Shown piece after piece: positions 43,101 to 58,100 of a DNA stretch of 64,000 nucleotides (positions are counted from its first letter, which is position 1; each line of letters starts with the position of its first letter). The notes beneath the pieces are model-generated. The model had not been told where the DNA came from and made no database searches. It saw only the letters and a program-made list of their open reading frames with translations. The stretch comes from Pteria penguin (lineage: Eukaryota; Mollusca; Bivalvia; Pterioida; Pteriidae). The position numbers were made by a program, and so were the translations under genes. The stretch is from contig CM068584.1 in the NCBI GenBank assembly GCA_035048485.1, forward strand, positions 67,518,179 to 67,582,178. Reading direction: 5' to 3'.

Positions 43101-46100
43101 TGGTGAAGACTGTAGATCAGCTGATAGAGTCATGTTCTCAGAAAACTGTAGAACTTCATTGTCAGCAGGTGAGTCAGAGCACAGCTGATAGATGTCATGT
43201 TCCCAGAAAACTGTAGAACTTCATTGTCAGCAGGTGAGTCTGAGCACAGTTGATAGAGTCATGTTCCCAGAAAGTCATTGGTTTGATCTATTTCAAGGTA
43301 AGAAGGCTATGGTAATACCATTCATTTGCCATGACCAGTTTAGTTATTATGTGTTACTGATTTATCTTTAATGTCCAGCTTCAAGAAATTCATCATAATG
43401 TTAATAAGGATCTGAATATGCAAATAAAACAGAAAAAGCTGGATTGACGTATTTTAGGTGTTGATGGAATCATGCAGTTACTTTTTAGATTTTATGGTTT
43501 CTATTCAAAAATCAAAACGTTTTGACCTCATTGACAAATTTAATAATACTTGCAGATATCTGGATGACATTTTGGTTATCGATAACCCTGAATTCGAACA
43601 ATTTATATCAGAAATATATCCACCAGAGCTCACATTGAATAAAGCTAATACTTGAGATAAATCTGCACCTTTCTTAGATTTAAACATCAAAATTATCAAC
43701 AACCTAATATATACTAATATTTATGATAAACGTGAAGATTTTGGATGTCCTATTGTAAATTTCCCTTACTTGGATGGCGATGTCCCTCGACTCCCATCAT
43801 ATGGTATCTATATATCTCAATTAGTTCGATTTGTCAGAGGCTGCACCGATGTTTTGGACTTTCATAAACAAAATTTACAAATTACTACTAAACTTTTAAC
43901 TCGGGGTTACAGATATCACAAGCTAAGAAAAACATTCGGCAAATTCTTCAGATCTTATTCAGAACTTCTATCTAAATTTGGAAATATTTCTTTTCAACAG
44001 TATGTATCCAATGGAATTTCCCATCCTAATTTTTACGGTGATCTCGTATATAAACTAAGGAAAGTAAAAGGCTCCGATAACGTTATTTTATCATGTAATA
44101 AAATAGTCAAACGTCTCCTGAATAGACAATATGATATTGAGATCATCAAAAAGACTATAGGTCTTGTATTTGGCCCCTCTACAGCCTTATGCAGACTTTT
44201 ACTTGAACGTTGCACGCTGACTAACAGGGCGGTGGGGACTATATGACGGGCCTTGTCCAAACCTCTTTCAGAGGAGACATGGTCCTGAACCTCGTCCCCT
44301 CTGACTGTTAGTCGGGACTCCTACAGATCTAGGGTCTTAGCTCGCTTTCAGACTGGCAGAGCACGGTTTATCATGTTGATGTCGCATATATTTTTATACC
44401 ATTATGTGTTTTACAATACCTTACGTGTTTATATTTTTATGACCTCTCAATATGCGATACCTGTTGACCCTTGTTCTTTACATGGAGGATTATTTATAAA
44501 TTTTTAAATGTACGGCTTTTGATTGTTTTGCTGTTACGGTGAGTGGGAAGGTGGGCCCGTAAACCGGTTAACCACACCATTTGTTTGGCTTTTGTCAAAT
44601 TAAATGACCGTCCTAAGTCGGTATCATAATTGCACTACAATCAAATATTTTTGTAATGTGTTAAATGTTCTATTATATTATTTATATTCATGTATTGTAT
44701 AGCTCCATGGTGACTTCTGCCACATAACTGAGCCGGTAACTCCTCTTTTTTCTTTAGAATGCATTCATATTTATTGTGTTTTTTATGCTGTCTAATTAAT
44801 GATAATGTTTGGACAGGTGTGGGTAGTGAGTTCTGCAGCACCCAGGTTACCTCTCCTTATAGAAGATGCCAGTCGCCCAGAAACCTCAGATGATGTAAGG
44901 GTTTTATCACTCAGTCTTAAAGCTTGTAATATAAAACACATAACCTTAACTAACGCCTCTCTAAATGAGGGAAATTGAGTAGTTGATAGTTACAATAATT
45001 AGTTACATGTTCTATCAACCATGTATGTCTGAACATTAAAGGATCAATGTGTTGTGTTCCATTTAGTATACCCTGAAAGGACACATTGCAGAGGCAGGAT
45101 AAAGGTTGTTTTCAACCTTTCTACCAGAGTTTATATGACAGAACCAGCAAACACTGTTTATCAATCTCCATTCCTATCGACATTTTACGCCGTTATTGTT
45201 TTACCTTTTCAATTTGCCTTGGATTTTCTCCTTGCTGTGACGGTGGTTGACACACCATATCCACATTTTTTCAGTTTGCCTTGGATTTTCTCATTGTTGT
45301 GAAGGTGGTTGACACACCATATCGACATTTTTGCAATTTGCCTTGGATTTTCTCATTGTTGTGAAGGTGGTTGACACACCATATCGACATTTTTGCAATT
45401 TGCCTTGGATTTTCTCATTGCTGTGAAGATGGTTGACACACCATATCAACATTTTTTTCAGTTTGCCTTGGATTTTCTCCTTGCTGTGAAGGTGGTTGAC
45501 ACACCATATCCACATTTTTTCAGTTTGCCTTAGATTTTTTCCTTGCTGTGAAGGTGGTTGACACACCATATCCACATTTTTTCAGTTTGCCTTGGATTTT
45601 CTCCTTGCTGTGAAGGTGGTTGACACACCATATCCACATTTTTTCAATTTGCCTTGGATTTTCTCCTTGCTGTGAAGGTGCTTGACACACCATATCCACA
45701 TTTTTTCAATTTGCCTTGGATTTTCTCCTTGCTGTGAAGGTGGTTGACACAACATATCGACATTTTTTCAGTTTGCCTTGGATTTTCTCCTTGCTGTGAA
45801 GGTGGTTGACACACCATATCCACATTTTTTCAATTTGCCTTGGATTTTCTCCTTGCTGTGAAGGTGGTTGACACACCATATCCACATTTTTTCAATTTGC
45901 CTTGGATTTTCTCCTTGCTGTGATGGTGGTTGACACACCATATCCACATTTTTTCAATTTGCCTTGGATTTTCTCATTGCTATGAAGGTGGTTGACACAC
46001 CATATCCACATTTTTTCAGTTTGCCTTGGATTTTCTCATTGCTGTGAAGGTGGTTGACACACCATATAAAAATGTTACTCGTATAAACAAAGTAGTTCTT

Positions 46101-49100
46101 GAGCAGAGTCTTCCAGAGATAAAAAGTTTTAAAAATTGATATTTATCATGATTATTTCACATATTCAGTAGTTTAAAGTATTAGAATTATTTTTCATGAA
46201 TTAAGGGTAGTCAAAGGGTAAGAAATGAAACAAACCATATCAATACCTAGTAGTTCAGGCATGTTAAGAGTGGTGTATCATGGTTATACATGTGTGAACA
46301 TTCTATCTTGACTTGACTAATTGATGAAAGAGAAGAGGAAGAATAGAATGTGTGCTTAATTGTTATATCTGCTTAAAGTCATACACAAATTAATGATAGA
46401 TTATTGTACTTTATTTGATAATAAAATTCCATTCATATTGAGGATTGGTTATTATGGAGGATTTTTATGATCTGCAGCAAGGGCTAGCTACGGTCAATCA
46501 GGACACTCGGCTGGACAATAGAATCCTTGACCTTCGCACTGTCACCAATCAGGCCATCTTTCGTGTGGAGGCTGCTGTGTGTAGATACTTCAGGGATCAC
46601 CTCACAAGTCAGGGCTTTGTAGAGGTCCACACTCCTAAAATCATATCAGGTAAATCACGTAGCAGCTGAAAGGTGCATAGTCACCAAAAATAGCAAACTA
46701 AACCCCCCCCAAAAATATATACCTGGGTTTCCTGTTTCATCACTTTCCTAAATATAGTATGTCAGTTGTTGTGTGTACTTGGGAGGATTTTGCCCTTGAA
46801 TATATTTTTACTTAAGCAGTACATTTTTATGAAATGTAAGTACTACTGAGGTGTTTCCTTTTCTGCCTTTATTGATGAAAAATAATTATTGAAGATGATC
46901 TGTAATTTTGATAATAGTGTGGTGACTGAGGGTGTGGGCTGATTGATTGTAGAGCCAGAACATTTACATAATATGTCAGCATTCCTTCAATGGAGGGGAT
47001 CACTACTCTCTTCCAGTGATAAGAAATCTGGTTTCTGACTTAATTTTTCAGGTTTTGCCCATTGAATGCTGGTGCATGGATCATATAAATGAACTGCATT
47101 GTATATTTATTTTTTTACACATATTCTGATCCTGGTACATTTGTGGTACTTGACCATGTGTACATATCCAACTTATATTGTTTGTGTTTTGTTGTATAAG
47201 ACTTGTAGCCAGTCATTGCATGCTGTAGGGTGAAATGTGTTAGCACATTAGAGTATTATTGATGCATTATTGTGATACTAGTGAAATATATGGGAGAAAA
47301 ATCTCAGACAATCTGCTGAAGGGGAACTTGTAGGCTTCCTTTGTTGTTTGATTATTCAACTCATTTTAGCTCACCTGAGTGAGAGGCTGAAGTGAGTTAC
47401 TGTCATCACATGTCATCCATCTGTAGGCATAAACCTTTCTCATTTTTTGACTTCTTCTAAACCACCAGGCAGATTTTGATCAAACTTGGTATGATTGTAA
47501 AACTAGTGGTCTTCTACAAAGTTTGAGATATCTGTCGGTCCCTCCATGTGCGTGTACATGATGTTAGATATCTGTCGGTCCCTCCATGTGTGTGTACATG
47601 ATGTTAGACATCTGTCTGTCCCTCCATGTGTGTGTACATGATGTTAGATATCTGTCTGACCCTCCATGTGTGTGTACATGATGTTAGATATCTGTCGGTC
47701 CCTCCATGTGTGTGTACATGATGTTAGATATCTGTCTGTCCCTCCATGTTTGTGAACATGATGTTAGATATCTGTCTGTCCCTCCATGTGTGTGTACATG
47801 ATGTTAGATATCTGTCGTCCCTCCATGTGTGTGTACATGATGTTAGATATCTGTCTGTCCCTCCATGTGTGTGTACATGATGTTAGATATGTCGTCCCTC
47901 CATGTGTGTGTACATGATGTTAGATATCTGTCTGTCCCTCCATGTGTGTGTACATGATGTTAGATATCTGTCTGTCCCTCCATGTGTGTGTACATGATGT
48001 TAGATATCTGTCTGTCCCTCCATGTGTGTGTACATGATGTTAGATATCTGTCGGTCCCTCCATGTGTGTGTACATGATGTTAGATATCTGTCTGTCCCTC
48101 CATGTGTGTGTACATGATGTTAGACATCTGTCTGTCCCTCCATGTGTGTGTACATGATGTTAGATATCTGTCTGTCCCTCCATGTGCGTGTACATGATGT
48201 TAGATATCTGTCGGTCCCTCCATGTGTGTGTACATGATGTTAGATACATGTCGGTCCCTTCATGTGTGTGTACATGATGTTAGATATCTGTCGTCCCTCC
48301 ATGTGTGTGTACATGATGTTAGATAACTGTCTGTCCCTCCATGTGCGTGTACATGATGTTAGATATCTGTCGGTCCCTCCATGTGTGTGTACATGATGTT
48401 AGATATCTGTCTGTCCCTCCATGTGTGTGTACATGATGTTAGATAACTGTCTGTCCCTCCATGTGTGTGTACATGATGTTAGATATGTGTCGTCCCTCCA
48501 TGTGTGTGTACATGATGTTAGATATCTGTCTGTCCCTCCATGTGTGTGTACATGCTGTTAGATATCTGTCGGTCCCTCCATGTGTGTGTACATGATGTTA
48601 GATATCTGTCGGTCCCTCCATGTGCGTGTACATGATGTTAGATATCTGTTTGTCCCTCCATGTTTGTGTACATGATGTTAGATATCTGTCGTCCCTCCAT
48701 GTGTGTGTACATGATGTTAGATATCTGTCTGTCCCTCCATGTGTGTGTACATGATGTTAGACATCTGTCTGTCCCTCCATGTGTGTGTACATGATGTTAG
48801 ATATCTGTCGTCCCTCCATGTGTGTGTACATGATGTTAGATATCTGTCTGTCCCTCCATGTGTGTGTACATGATGTTAGATATCTGTCTGTCCCTCCATG
48901 TGTGTGTACATGATGTTAGATATCTGTCTGTCCCTCCATGTGTGTGTACATGATATTAGATATCTGTCTGTCCTTCCATATGCGTGTACATGATGTTAGA
49001 TATCTGTCGGTCCCTCCATGTGTGTGTACATGATGTTAGATATCTGTCGTCCCTCCATGTGTGTGTACATGATGTTAGATATCTGTCTGTCCCTCCATAT

Positions 49101-52100
49101 GCGTGTACATGATGTTAGATATCTGTCGGTCCCTCCATGTGTGTGTACATGATGTTAGATATCTGTCGTCCCTCCATGTGTGTGTACATGATGTTAGATA
49201 TCTGTCGGTCCCTCCATGTTTGTGTACATGATGTTAGATATCTTTCGGTCCCTCCATGTGTGTGTACATGATGTTAGATACCTGTCGGTCCCTTCATGTG
49301 CGTGTACATGATGTTAGATATCTGTCCTGGTGGCAAGACCGACTAAAATTTCCAATGACCGACAGAATGTCCGTTTGCATCCAGTCCAAATGACTGGTGT
49401 TCATGGCAGCCATGCATATGCATTCCTAAAACTCTCTAGATCAACGCCCGATGATACCGATTTTTGACATCTGGCTTTAGTGAGACTTGGAAAATATGTA
49501 GCCTGGCTGGCCAGTATTTTTTCTTTTTTACATTAAGTGACCTATGATTATTTTGAACAAGATTTCCATAAAATGGTGCCTGTCCATTTAAAAATGATAG
49601 CAAAACTCGCTGCAAACATTTAGTAAATAAGAAAGTTAATTGACCGTGAAGTGTTCTTGTTAATATCTGATACCTGCTGTGATCTACAGACAGTCTTTGA
49701 TACTGATAAGATACAACTTTCTGGAGAGTAAAAAGAGATCGTAAAACACCTAGACAATAATGATGCATTCAAAGCTCATATTTAGGTACTGCGTCATTTA
49801 TCTGTACTACCAAATTCTATTGTTATATCAAAACCAGCAGCTGCCAGCGAAAGTGATTACAATTTAAACGATGTATCTAAATAAACATCGGTAAACACAA
49901 CTGACGGGATGGTAAATGATCGACATAATCGACACCTTCATAACTCTGTAAATCAGCAACTTTTAAACCTTTCCCTTACTTTACATTTACCTTAGCATAA
50001 CGGACGTATCAAAGTTAATGGTATGCAGGTATTGAACTCAGAACCAAATGTTTAAAAACATTAGAGATAATTGAAAGGATCATGAAATATACATTGTTTC
50101 ACGGTTGTGCTGGCACAACAGGGGTGCTTATTCTTCCTCAGCCTGGTCAACTGGTGAGAGGGTTGAAGAATAACAAATTTCCAATCCTATGTATAATACG
50201 CAACCAAAAAATAATTCAAAAAATCTGCTGAAGAATGTGTATTATGTTCAGGAATATACACCATGTACATATGTGCGTCAACAATCTCTGTATTAAAGTG
50301 AATGGATACTTAAACAAAATGGTAAAATGACAGCTTTTAATTTACAAACAATGAAAATATTGTCATACAATTTTGTTCGGACTGACAGAATTCTTTCCGA
50401 ACTGACAGACTTTATAAATCTGTCCGTCCAAATGTATGACAGGGTCAGAAAAATTTCAGCATCTCTGTATAGGCTTAGAAAGGTGAGCATCATTTGACTT
50501 CAACATCTTCATACCTTATAAAACATAATGTTAGCAGTTACATGATCTTTTGTTTTTCAGCTGCCTCAGAAGGAGGTGCCAATGTATTCACTGTGTCCTA
50601 CTTCAAGTCCAAAGCATTTCTGGCCCAGTCTCCACAACTTTATAAACAGATGTGTTTGTGTGCTGATTTTGAGAGAGTTTTCACTGTGGGTGCAGGTATT
50701 GTCAGTATATATACACAGTAGAGATTTTATTTTGAGAATACAATAGAGTTTTTGATAACACACAGAATTTGATGTCAGAAGACAACTGTACATTCAGAAT
50801 TTCACTTTGAGAAATTAGACCTCCTCTTGTATCTTCATATTTATTATCATCCAACAAAATTCTCAATTAATATTCTACCACATTATGATTATCCCATCAG
50901 ATGTTGATGCTCCTATCAGACTGTGATTTCTATTTATCTCATTTCTCTGTCGTATTATAATTATCCCATCAGATGTTGATGCTCCTATCAGGCTGTGATT
51001 TCTATTTATATCATTTCTCTGTCGTATTATAATTATCCCATCAGATGTTGATGTTCCTATCAGGCTGTGATTTCTATTTATATCGTTTCTATGTCGTATT
51101 ATAATTATCCCATCAGATGTTGATGCTCCTATCAGACTGTGATTTCTATTTATATCCTTTCTTTGTCATATTATAATTATCCCATCAGATGTTGATGCTC
51201 CTATCAGGTTGTGATTTCTATTTATATCGTTTCTCTGTGGTATTATAATTATCCCATCAGATGTTGATGTTCCTATCAGGCTGTGATTTCTATTTATCTC
51301 GTTTCTCTGTCGTATTATGATTATCCCATCAGATGTTGATGCTCCTATCAGGATGTGATTTCTATTTATATCGTTTCTTTGTCGTATTATAATTATCCCA
51401 TCAGATGTTGATGCTTCTATCAGGATGTGATTTCTATTTATATCGTTTCTTTGTCGTGTTATAATTATCCCATCAGATGTTGATGCTCCTATCCGGTTGT
51501 GATTTCTCTTTATCTCATTTCTCTGTCGTATTATAATTATCCCTTCAGATGTTGATGCTCCTATCAGGATGTGATTTCTATTTATATCGTTTCTTTGTCG
51601 TATTATAATTATCCCATCAGATGTTGATGCTCCTATCAGGTTGTGATTTCTATTTATATCGTTTCTTTGTCGTATTATAATTATCCCATCAGGTGTTGAT
51701 GCTCAGGATGTGATTTCTATTTATATCGTTTCTTTGTCGTATTATAATTATCCCATCAGATGTTGATGCCCCTATCAGGCTTTGATTTCTATTTATATCG
51801 TTTCTCTGTCGTATTATAATTATCCCATCAGATGTTGATGCTCCTATCAGGCTGTGATTTCTATTTATATCGTTTCTCTGTCGTATTATAATTATCCCAT
51901 CAGATGTTGATGCTCCTATCAGGCTGTGATTTCTATTTATATCGTTTCTCTGTCGTATTATAATTATCCCATCAGATGTTGATGCTCCTATCAGGATGTG
52001 ATTTCTATTTATATCGTTTCTCTGTGGTATTATAATTATCCCATCAGGTGTTGATGCTCCTATCAGACTGTGATTTCTATTTATATCGTTTCTTTGTCAT

Positions 52101-55100
52101 ATTATAATTATCCCATCAGGTGTTGATACTCCTATCAGATTGTGATTTCTATTTATATCGTTTTTCTGTCGTATTATAATTATTCCATCAGATGTTGATG
52201 CTCCTATCAGGTTGTGATTTCTATCTTTTCTTTATCGTATTATAATTATCCCATTAGATGTTTATGTTCCTATCAGACTGTGATTTCTATTTATATCATT
52301 TCTTTGTTACTCAGTGTTTCGAGCAGAAGATTCCAACACCCATCGCCATCTTACTGAGTTTGTGGGCCTGGACATGGAGATGACCTTCAAATTCCATTAT
52401 CATGAAGTAGTCAAGGTCATAGGGGAAATGTTTGTTCATGTCTTCAAAGGATTAAGGGACAAGTAAGAACATTTATGCTGCATAGATAGGAATATTCATG
52501 CTGCATAGGTAGGAATATTCATGCTGCATAGACAAGAATATTCATGCTACATAGATAGGAATATTCATGCTGCATAGATTAGAATATTCATGCTGCATAA
52601 ATAAGAATGCTGATGCACAGATGAGAATATTCAAGCTGTATAGATAAGTTACTTGTACGGATCAACTAGATGACCATATTCCTGTTTAATGCGTAAAAAA
52701 ATGTGAAATGAAGTTAAGTACTCCTTGCTTTGAGAGATACATGAGCAGCCGTACTGTGGTAGGGAAGCTGGTACAGTCAGGCGGGGAAGCTTGCATGGTC
52801 AGGTTGGGAGGCTGGTACAGTCAGGTGGGGAAGGTACAGTCAGGTGGGGAAGCTGGTATAGTCAGGTTGGGAAGCTGGTATAGTGAAGTTGGGAAGCTGG
52901 TATAGTGAAGTTGGAAAGCTGGTAAAGTCAGTTGGGAAGCTGGTAAAGTCGGGTTAGAAAGCTGGTAAAGCCCGGATGGTTGTTGGTACAGTTGGGTTGG
53001 TAAGCTGGTATTGTCAGTTTGGGAGCTGGTAGAGTCGAGTTGGGAAGCTGGTAAAGTCGGGATGGATTGCTGGTATAGTTGGGTTGGTAAGCTGGTATAG
53101 TTAGTTGGGAAGCTGGTAAAGTCAGATTGGGAAGCTGGTGTAGTCGGGTTGGGGAGCTGGCATAGTCACGTTGGTAAAGATTCAAGCTGATATCCACATA
53201 GACTGAGGACTTAAATTTCAAAATATCTTCATGGGCAATGTAAATAAATCATTCATATGTATGGGCTTTAGATTTTAATTTGTGTTAGATAGAAACCACA
53301 TAAATTTAATTGACTATGAGCTCTTATTGGAAAACTTATGAATTATATTCAGCACAAAAGTTAAAAAGTGTAAAGATGATGGATAAATCCAAAGCACAAG
53401 TCCAAAAATCATAAAACCAGAAGACATACAAAATCAGTGAAAATGAAAAACAAATGGAAAATAACAAAATATGTCTACTTGAAGAGCATATGTGAACCCC
53501 TGTGATGGAGTGAGATCAGGTGCCCGGGGAGAGTGAGCATCTCCTGCTTGCTAGCAACACCCGTCACATATACCCAGTAGAAGGAGTCAGATCGTGTAAA
53601 TTCCTTATGTATTTATATATGGAGAAGTCGAAGTAGGTAACTTTCTAGTATAGAAGGTGTCAAATCTGTGTAAAATGATCGGAATCGGTCTCAGTCCAGA
53701 ATATCATTTAAAAGTCTGGATAACGAGATATCATATGGAGTAATAAGAGTCTCGTAACGACCATAGAATTTCCTCAGTGACGTTGCTAGTCTAGCACATA
53801 TATAACCCTGGTTGAGCAGCTTAACTGTAAGTCGCCTAGCCCTCAGAACAAAGTCACTGTAATTTGAACAAGCTCTGGAATAACGTATTAACTGAGATAT
53901 GAATACGCCGTGTGCGGGCGATGATGGAATGTTGCTACTTATGAAAGGAAAGTTTGTGATAGCGAAATTGAAATCGTCACGTTTGTCATAGAGTGAGGTG
54001 TTCAATTGACCATTAATGTCGAAAGACAACATAATATCTAAATACGAAGTAGAATTACTACTTTCTGTGGTTTCTTTGACCTCAAGTTCACTTGGATAGA
54101 TGATGCTGAGGTAATCCGCGAATGAAGGATTATTAATTGAAAGCAAGTCATCTATATATCTGTAAGTAAAATTGAAGCCAAGAGCCAATTGTTTTTTTCC
54201 TTGCGAAAGCAAAGACTGAATGAATTCAGCTTCGTATGAGTAAAGGAATATGTCAGCCAGAAGCGGAGCACAGTTAGTGCCCATTGGAATGCCGACAATG
54301 CCGAGTTAGAGACCCACATTCACTGCTGAAGGGTGTAATATAGACTCATTGTAGGGACCATGACATAACATTATGTAGAGCAAAATGACATAAGATCATG
54401 TAGAGCAAAATGACCATCAGGAGGCCCAAGGAATCAAGTGATATCACACTATATATATATATTTTTTGAAATTTTATTATTGTCAGATAATTAGCATATA
54501 GAGAATAAATTCTAGCAATGAATTATATACATGTACAAAGGGAAATAGTTTCCTAGTGCATTTACACTTAGTTTAGTTAAATGCAAATTTTATTTTATTT
54601 TATTTAATTATTCTTCTCTGATCATGAGGCATTTATCAACAAATTGGTAGCAAAATAGATGAAGGAGTTCCACTTAGGCATCACAAATCATAATGAATGC
54701 ACTCGTTCACAAGGAAAGTGAAGCCAGCGTGGTGAGTGAAAATTCTCTAAGAACTGCTTCACAGTTCAAGGAAAATGAAGCCAGCATATGGTACTGCTTC
54801 ATAGTTCAAGGAAAATTAAGCCAGCTTGTGGTCTCTTTTCACAGTTCAAGGAAAATGAAGCCAGCTTGTGGTCTTTTTTCACAGTTCAAGGAAAATGAAG
54901 CCATCATGCTTCACGGTTCATAGTATTTGCACATGACATAATGGCTTCATTTTCCTTAAATATCAATAAGGAAACACTGATCTGGAATTCACATTCTCCT
55001 TGTGATAGAAGTCATGAACTTGATGAAATCATGCAGATCAGACTGTAGAATTAGAAGTCACCATTACCTTCACTAGATTTAGCATTTACTGCTACATTCT

Positions 55101-58100
55101 GATTTGCTTGTTATTTATCTATCACATGCTGGGTTCTTGGTTATTTATCACATGCTGGGTTCTTGGTTATTTATCACATGCTGGGTTCTTGGTTATTTAT
55201 CACATGATGGGTTCTTGGTTATTTACTTACTGTAGATTGTTGGTTATTTATTCCCCACACACAGCTTACTTAGTCATGATATAAGATTTGCTTGTTTTTT
55301 TTTTTTCAACAGTTGCAAAGAAGAAATAGAGGCAATTAGTAAACAGTTTCCATCAGAACCATTCAAGTTCCTGGAGCCCAGGTAATACACTTATTATCAC
55401 AATATGTTTCCATCAGCAACCATGTTATTTGTTACAAGTGTCCTCTTCCCTTTGACCTTGCTAAAAAAAAAACTAATTTAAGATATTGAAGATAGTGAGT
55501 TGAACAGAAAATAAGATGTGATTGTTTAATCCTGGACGGTAGCGATATTCAGGTAAATCCTGCAAGTCATTGGTCCAAGTCTTAGGTTAAAACATTTAGT
55601 ACCAATAGAAAGATCAGGTTATATGAAATGCATGTAAAATGTCAAGACTGTCCCTCAAAACAAGGTTATGAGGTATGATCAAAAAGTTCTTTTATACGAT
55701 GTGTAAGTAAAAAATCCCAACTAGACCATTATGCTAAAAAGTTTGTAATGTATGGAAAGTTTATACCAGGGTTGAACAAACACGATGATTATTTTTGAGA
55801 CTTACTGGCATGTAACCTATGTTTTCATTCAGTCAATGATTACTACGCACTGATCACACATTTTCAGGCCTTTCTGACAGCCCTTGCTAACCTCAATAAC
55901 AACAAGCTGTCAGGACGTTATGCCAAAAAATTGATGTTTTAATGGATTTAAGTGGGACAACAGACTGTAGTTAGATTTATTCCTTTCCATATTGTAAACA
56001 TTCTGCATAAACTTCACCAGAGCTAGGTGTTAAAATGACCTACATTTGCAGCCTACGTTTTCCCAATTAACATACAAAGAGTTACAAGACATGTCGTGCA
56101 ATAATCTTACATTTCAAAAATTTGATGCGTTAAATAGTTGTAATTTGTTTCAGCTATAATAATTTTTTAAACAGTTCTGTAAATAATATGTAATTTATGT
56201 TATCTTACATTTCCGTAGAGAAAATTGCACCAATGATTCATCTATGGGATGCACACTAGAGTACAAGTACCTGGTTCGGTTGCTTCATGTGATATTTTTT
56301 CCGCTTGAGTGATTTGGTTAACCTGTTGGGGGTACCTCAGTTTGTGACAAACTAGTAAAAATAAAAGACTTCTGACTCAGCGGTATGCCAAGTCACCTTG
56401 AATAAACAATGTGTGAAAAATCACAAACCTGTGCTAATGGTTTATCTTGGGATGCAGACTTGCATGGATGCTTCATATAACTATTCCCACTTCAATCTTG
56501 TTTCATTAAAAGGAAAATTGATTTAAATAGCTCAATAATGATTCAAGAGTCATTTTGAATTTGTGCTGAAAATTTTAAGAATGAAACTAGTCCTGAATAA
56601 ATACAATTGATAACACTAATTCCTCTTCATTTTCATATGCGTGTCTCTCAGGACTTTCAGTCCTTTGATTCTTACAGGTTATGGCATTTGCATGTTTTTT
56701 TCTTACAGGTCATGACATCTGCATGCTTTTTCTCAAAGGTCTTGAAATCTGTTGGAAAAAACTTGCCTGAACTTTGTATGAGCTTGGTCAAAATTCATAC
56801 AAGTGTTCAAATAAATATAAGGCATAAGGCTCAAAATCATCAAGAAAATACATCCATGCTTTCTGCTTTCAGTTTGATTCTAGAATATCCTGAGGCAGTA
56901 AAGATGTTAAGGGACAATGGAGTGGAAATGGGAGATGAAGAGGATTTATCAACTCCTAATGAAAAGTTATTAGGGAGACTAGTGAAGGCCAAGGTAACCA
57001 TAACAGGGAGTGTTTAAGGTGAAGGTAACCATTGCAGGTAGTGGTAAACTTGAAGGTAACCTTTAATGGGAGTGTTTAAGGTGAAGGTAACCATTACAGG
57101 GAGTGTTTAAGGTGAAGGTAACCATTACTGGGAGTGTTTAAGGTGAAGGTAACCATTACTGGTAGTGTTTAAGGTGAAGGTAACCATTGCAGGTAGTGGT
57201 AAACTTGAAGGTAACCTTTAATGGGAGTGTTTAAGGTGAAGGTAACCATTACAGGGAGTGTTTAAGGTGATGGTAACCATTACAGGGAGTGTTTAAGGTG
57301 AAGGTAGCCATTACAGGGAGTGTTTAAGGTGAAGGTAACCATTACAGGGAGTGTTTAAGGTGAAGGTAACCATTACAGGGAGTGTTTAAGGTGATGGTAA
57401 CCATTACAGGGAGTGTTTAAGGTGAAGGTAACCATTACTGGGAGTGTTTAAGGTGATGGTAACTATTACAGGGAGTGTTTAAGGTGATGGTAACCATTAC
57501 AGGGAGTGTTTAAGGTGATGGTAACCATTACAGGGAGTGTTTAAGGTGAAGGTAACCATTACTGGGAGTGTTTAAGGTGAAGGTAACCTTTAATGGGAGT
57601 GTTTAAGGTGATGGTAACCATTACAGGGAGTGTTTAAGGTGAAGGTAACCATTACTGGTAGTGGTAATCTTGAAGGTAGCCTTTAACAGGAGTGTTTAAG
57701 GTGAAGGTATTACTGGGAATGTGTAAGTTGAAGGTAACCATATAAGAGGAGCGATCAAAGTAAAGTAAACCATAGCAGAGAGGTGCTCAAGGCCAGGATA
57801 ACTACATAACAGAGAGGTGCTTAAGGGTGACTATATAACAGTGAGGTGCATAAGGCCAGGGTGACTACATAACAGAGAGGTCCTTGAGACCAGAGTGACT
57901 ACATAATAGGGAGGTACTTAAAGCCAGGGTGACTACATAACAGGGAGGTGCATAAGGCCAGGGTGACTACATAACAGAGGAGTGCTTAAGGCCAGGATTG
58001 CTACATAACAGAGAGGTGCTTAAGGCCAGGGTGACTACATAACAGAGGTCCTTGAGGCCAGGGTGACTTCATAACAGAGGGGTGCTTAAGGCAAGGGTGA

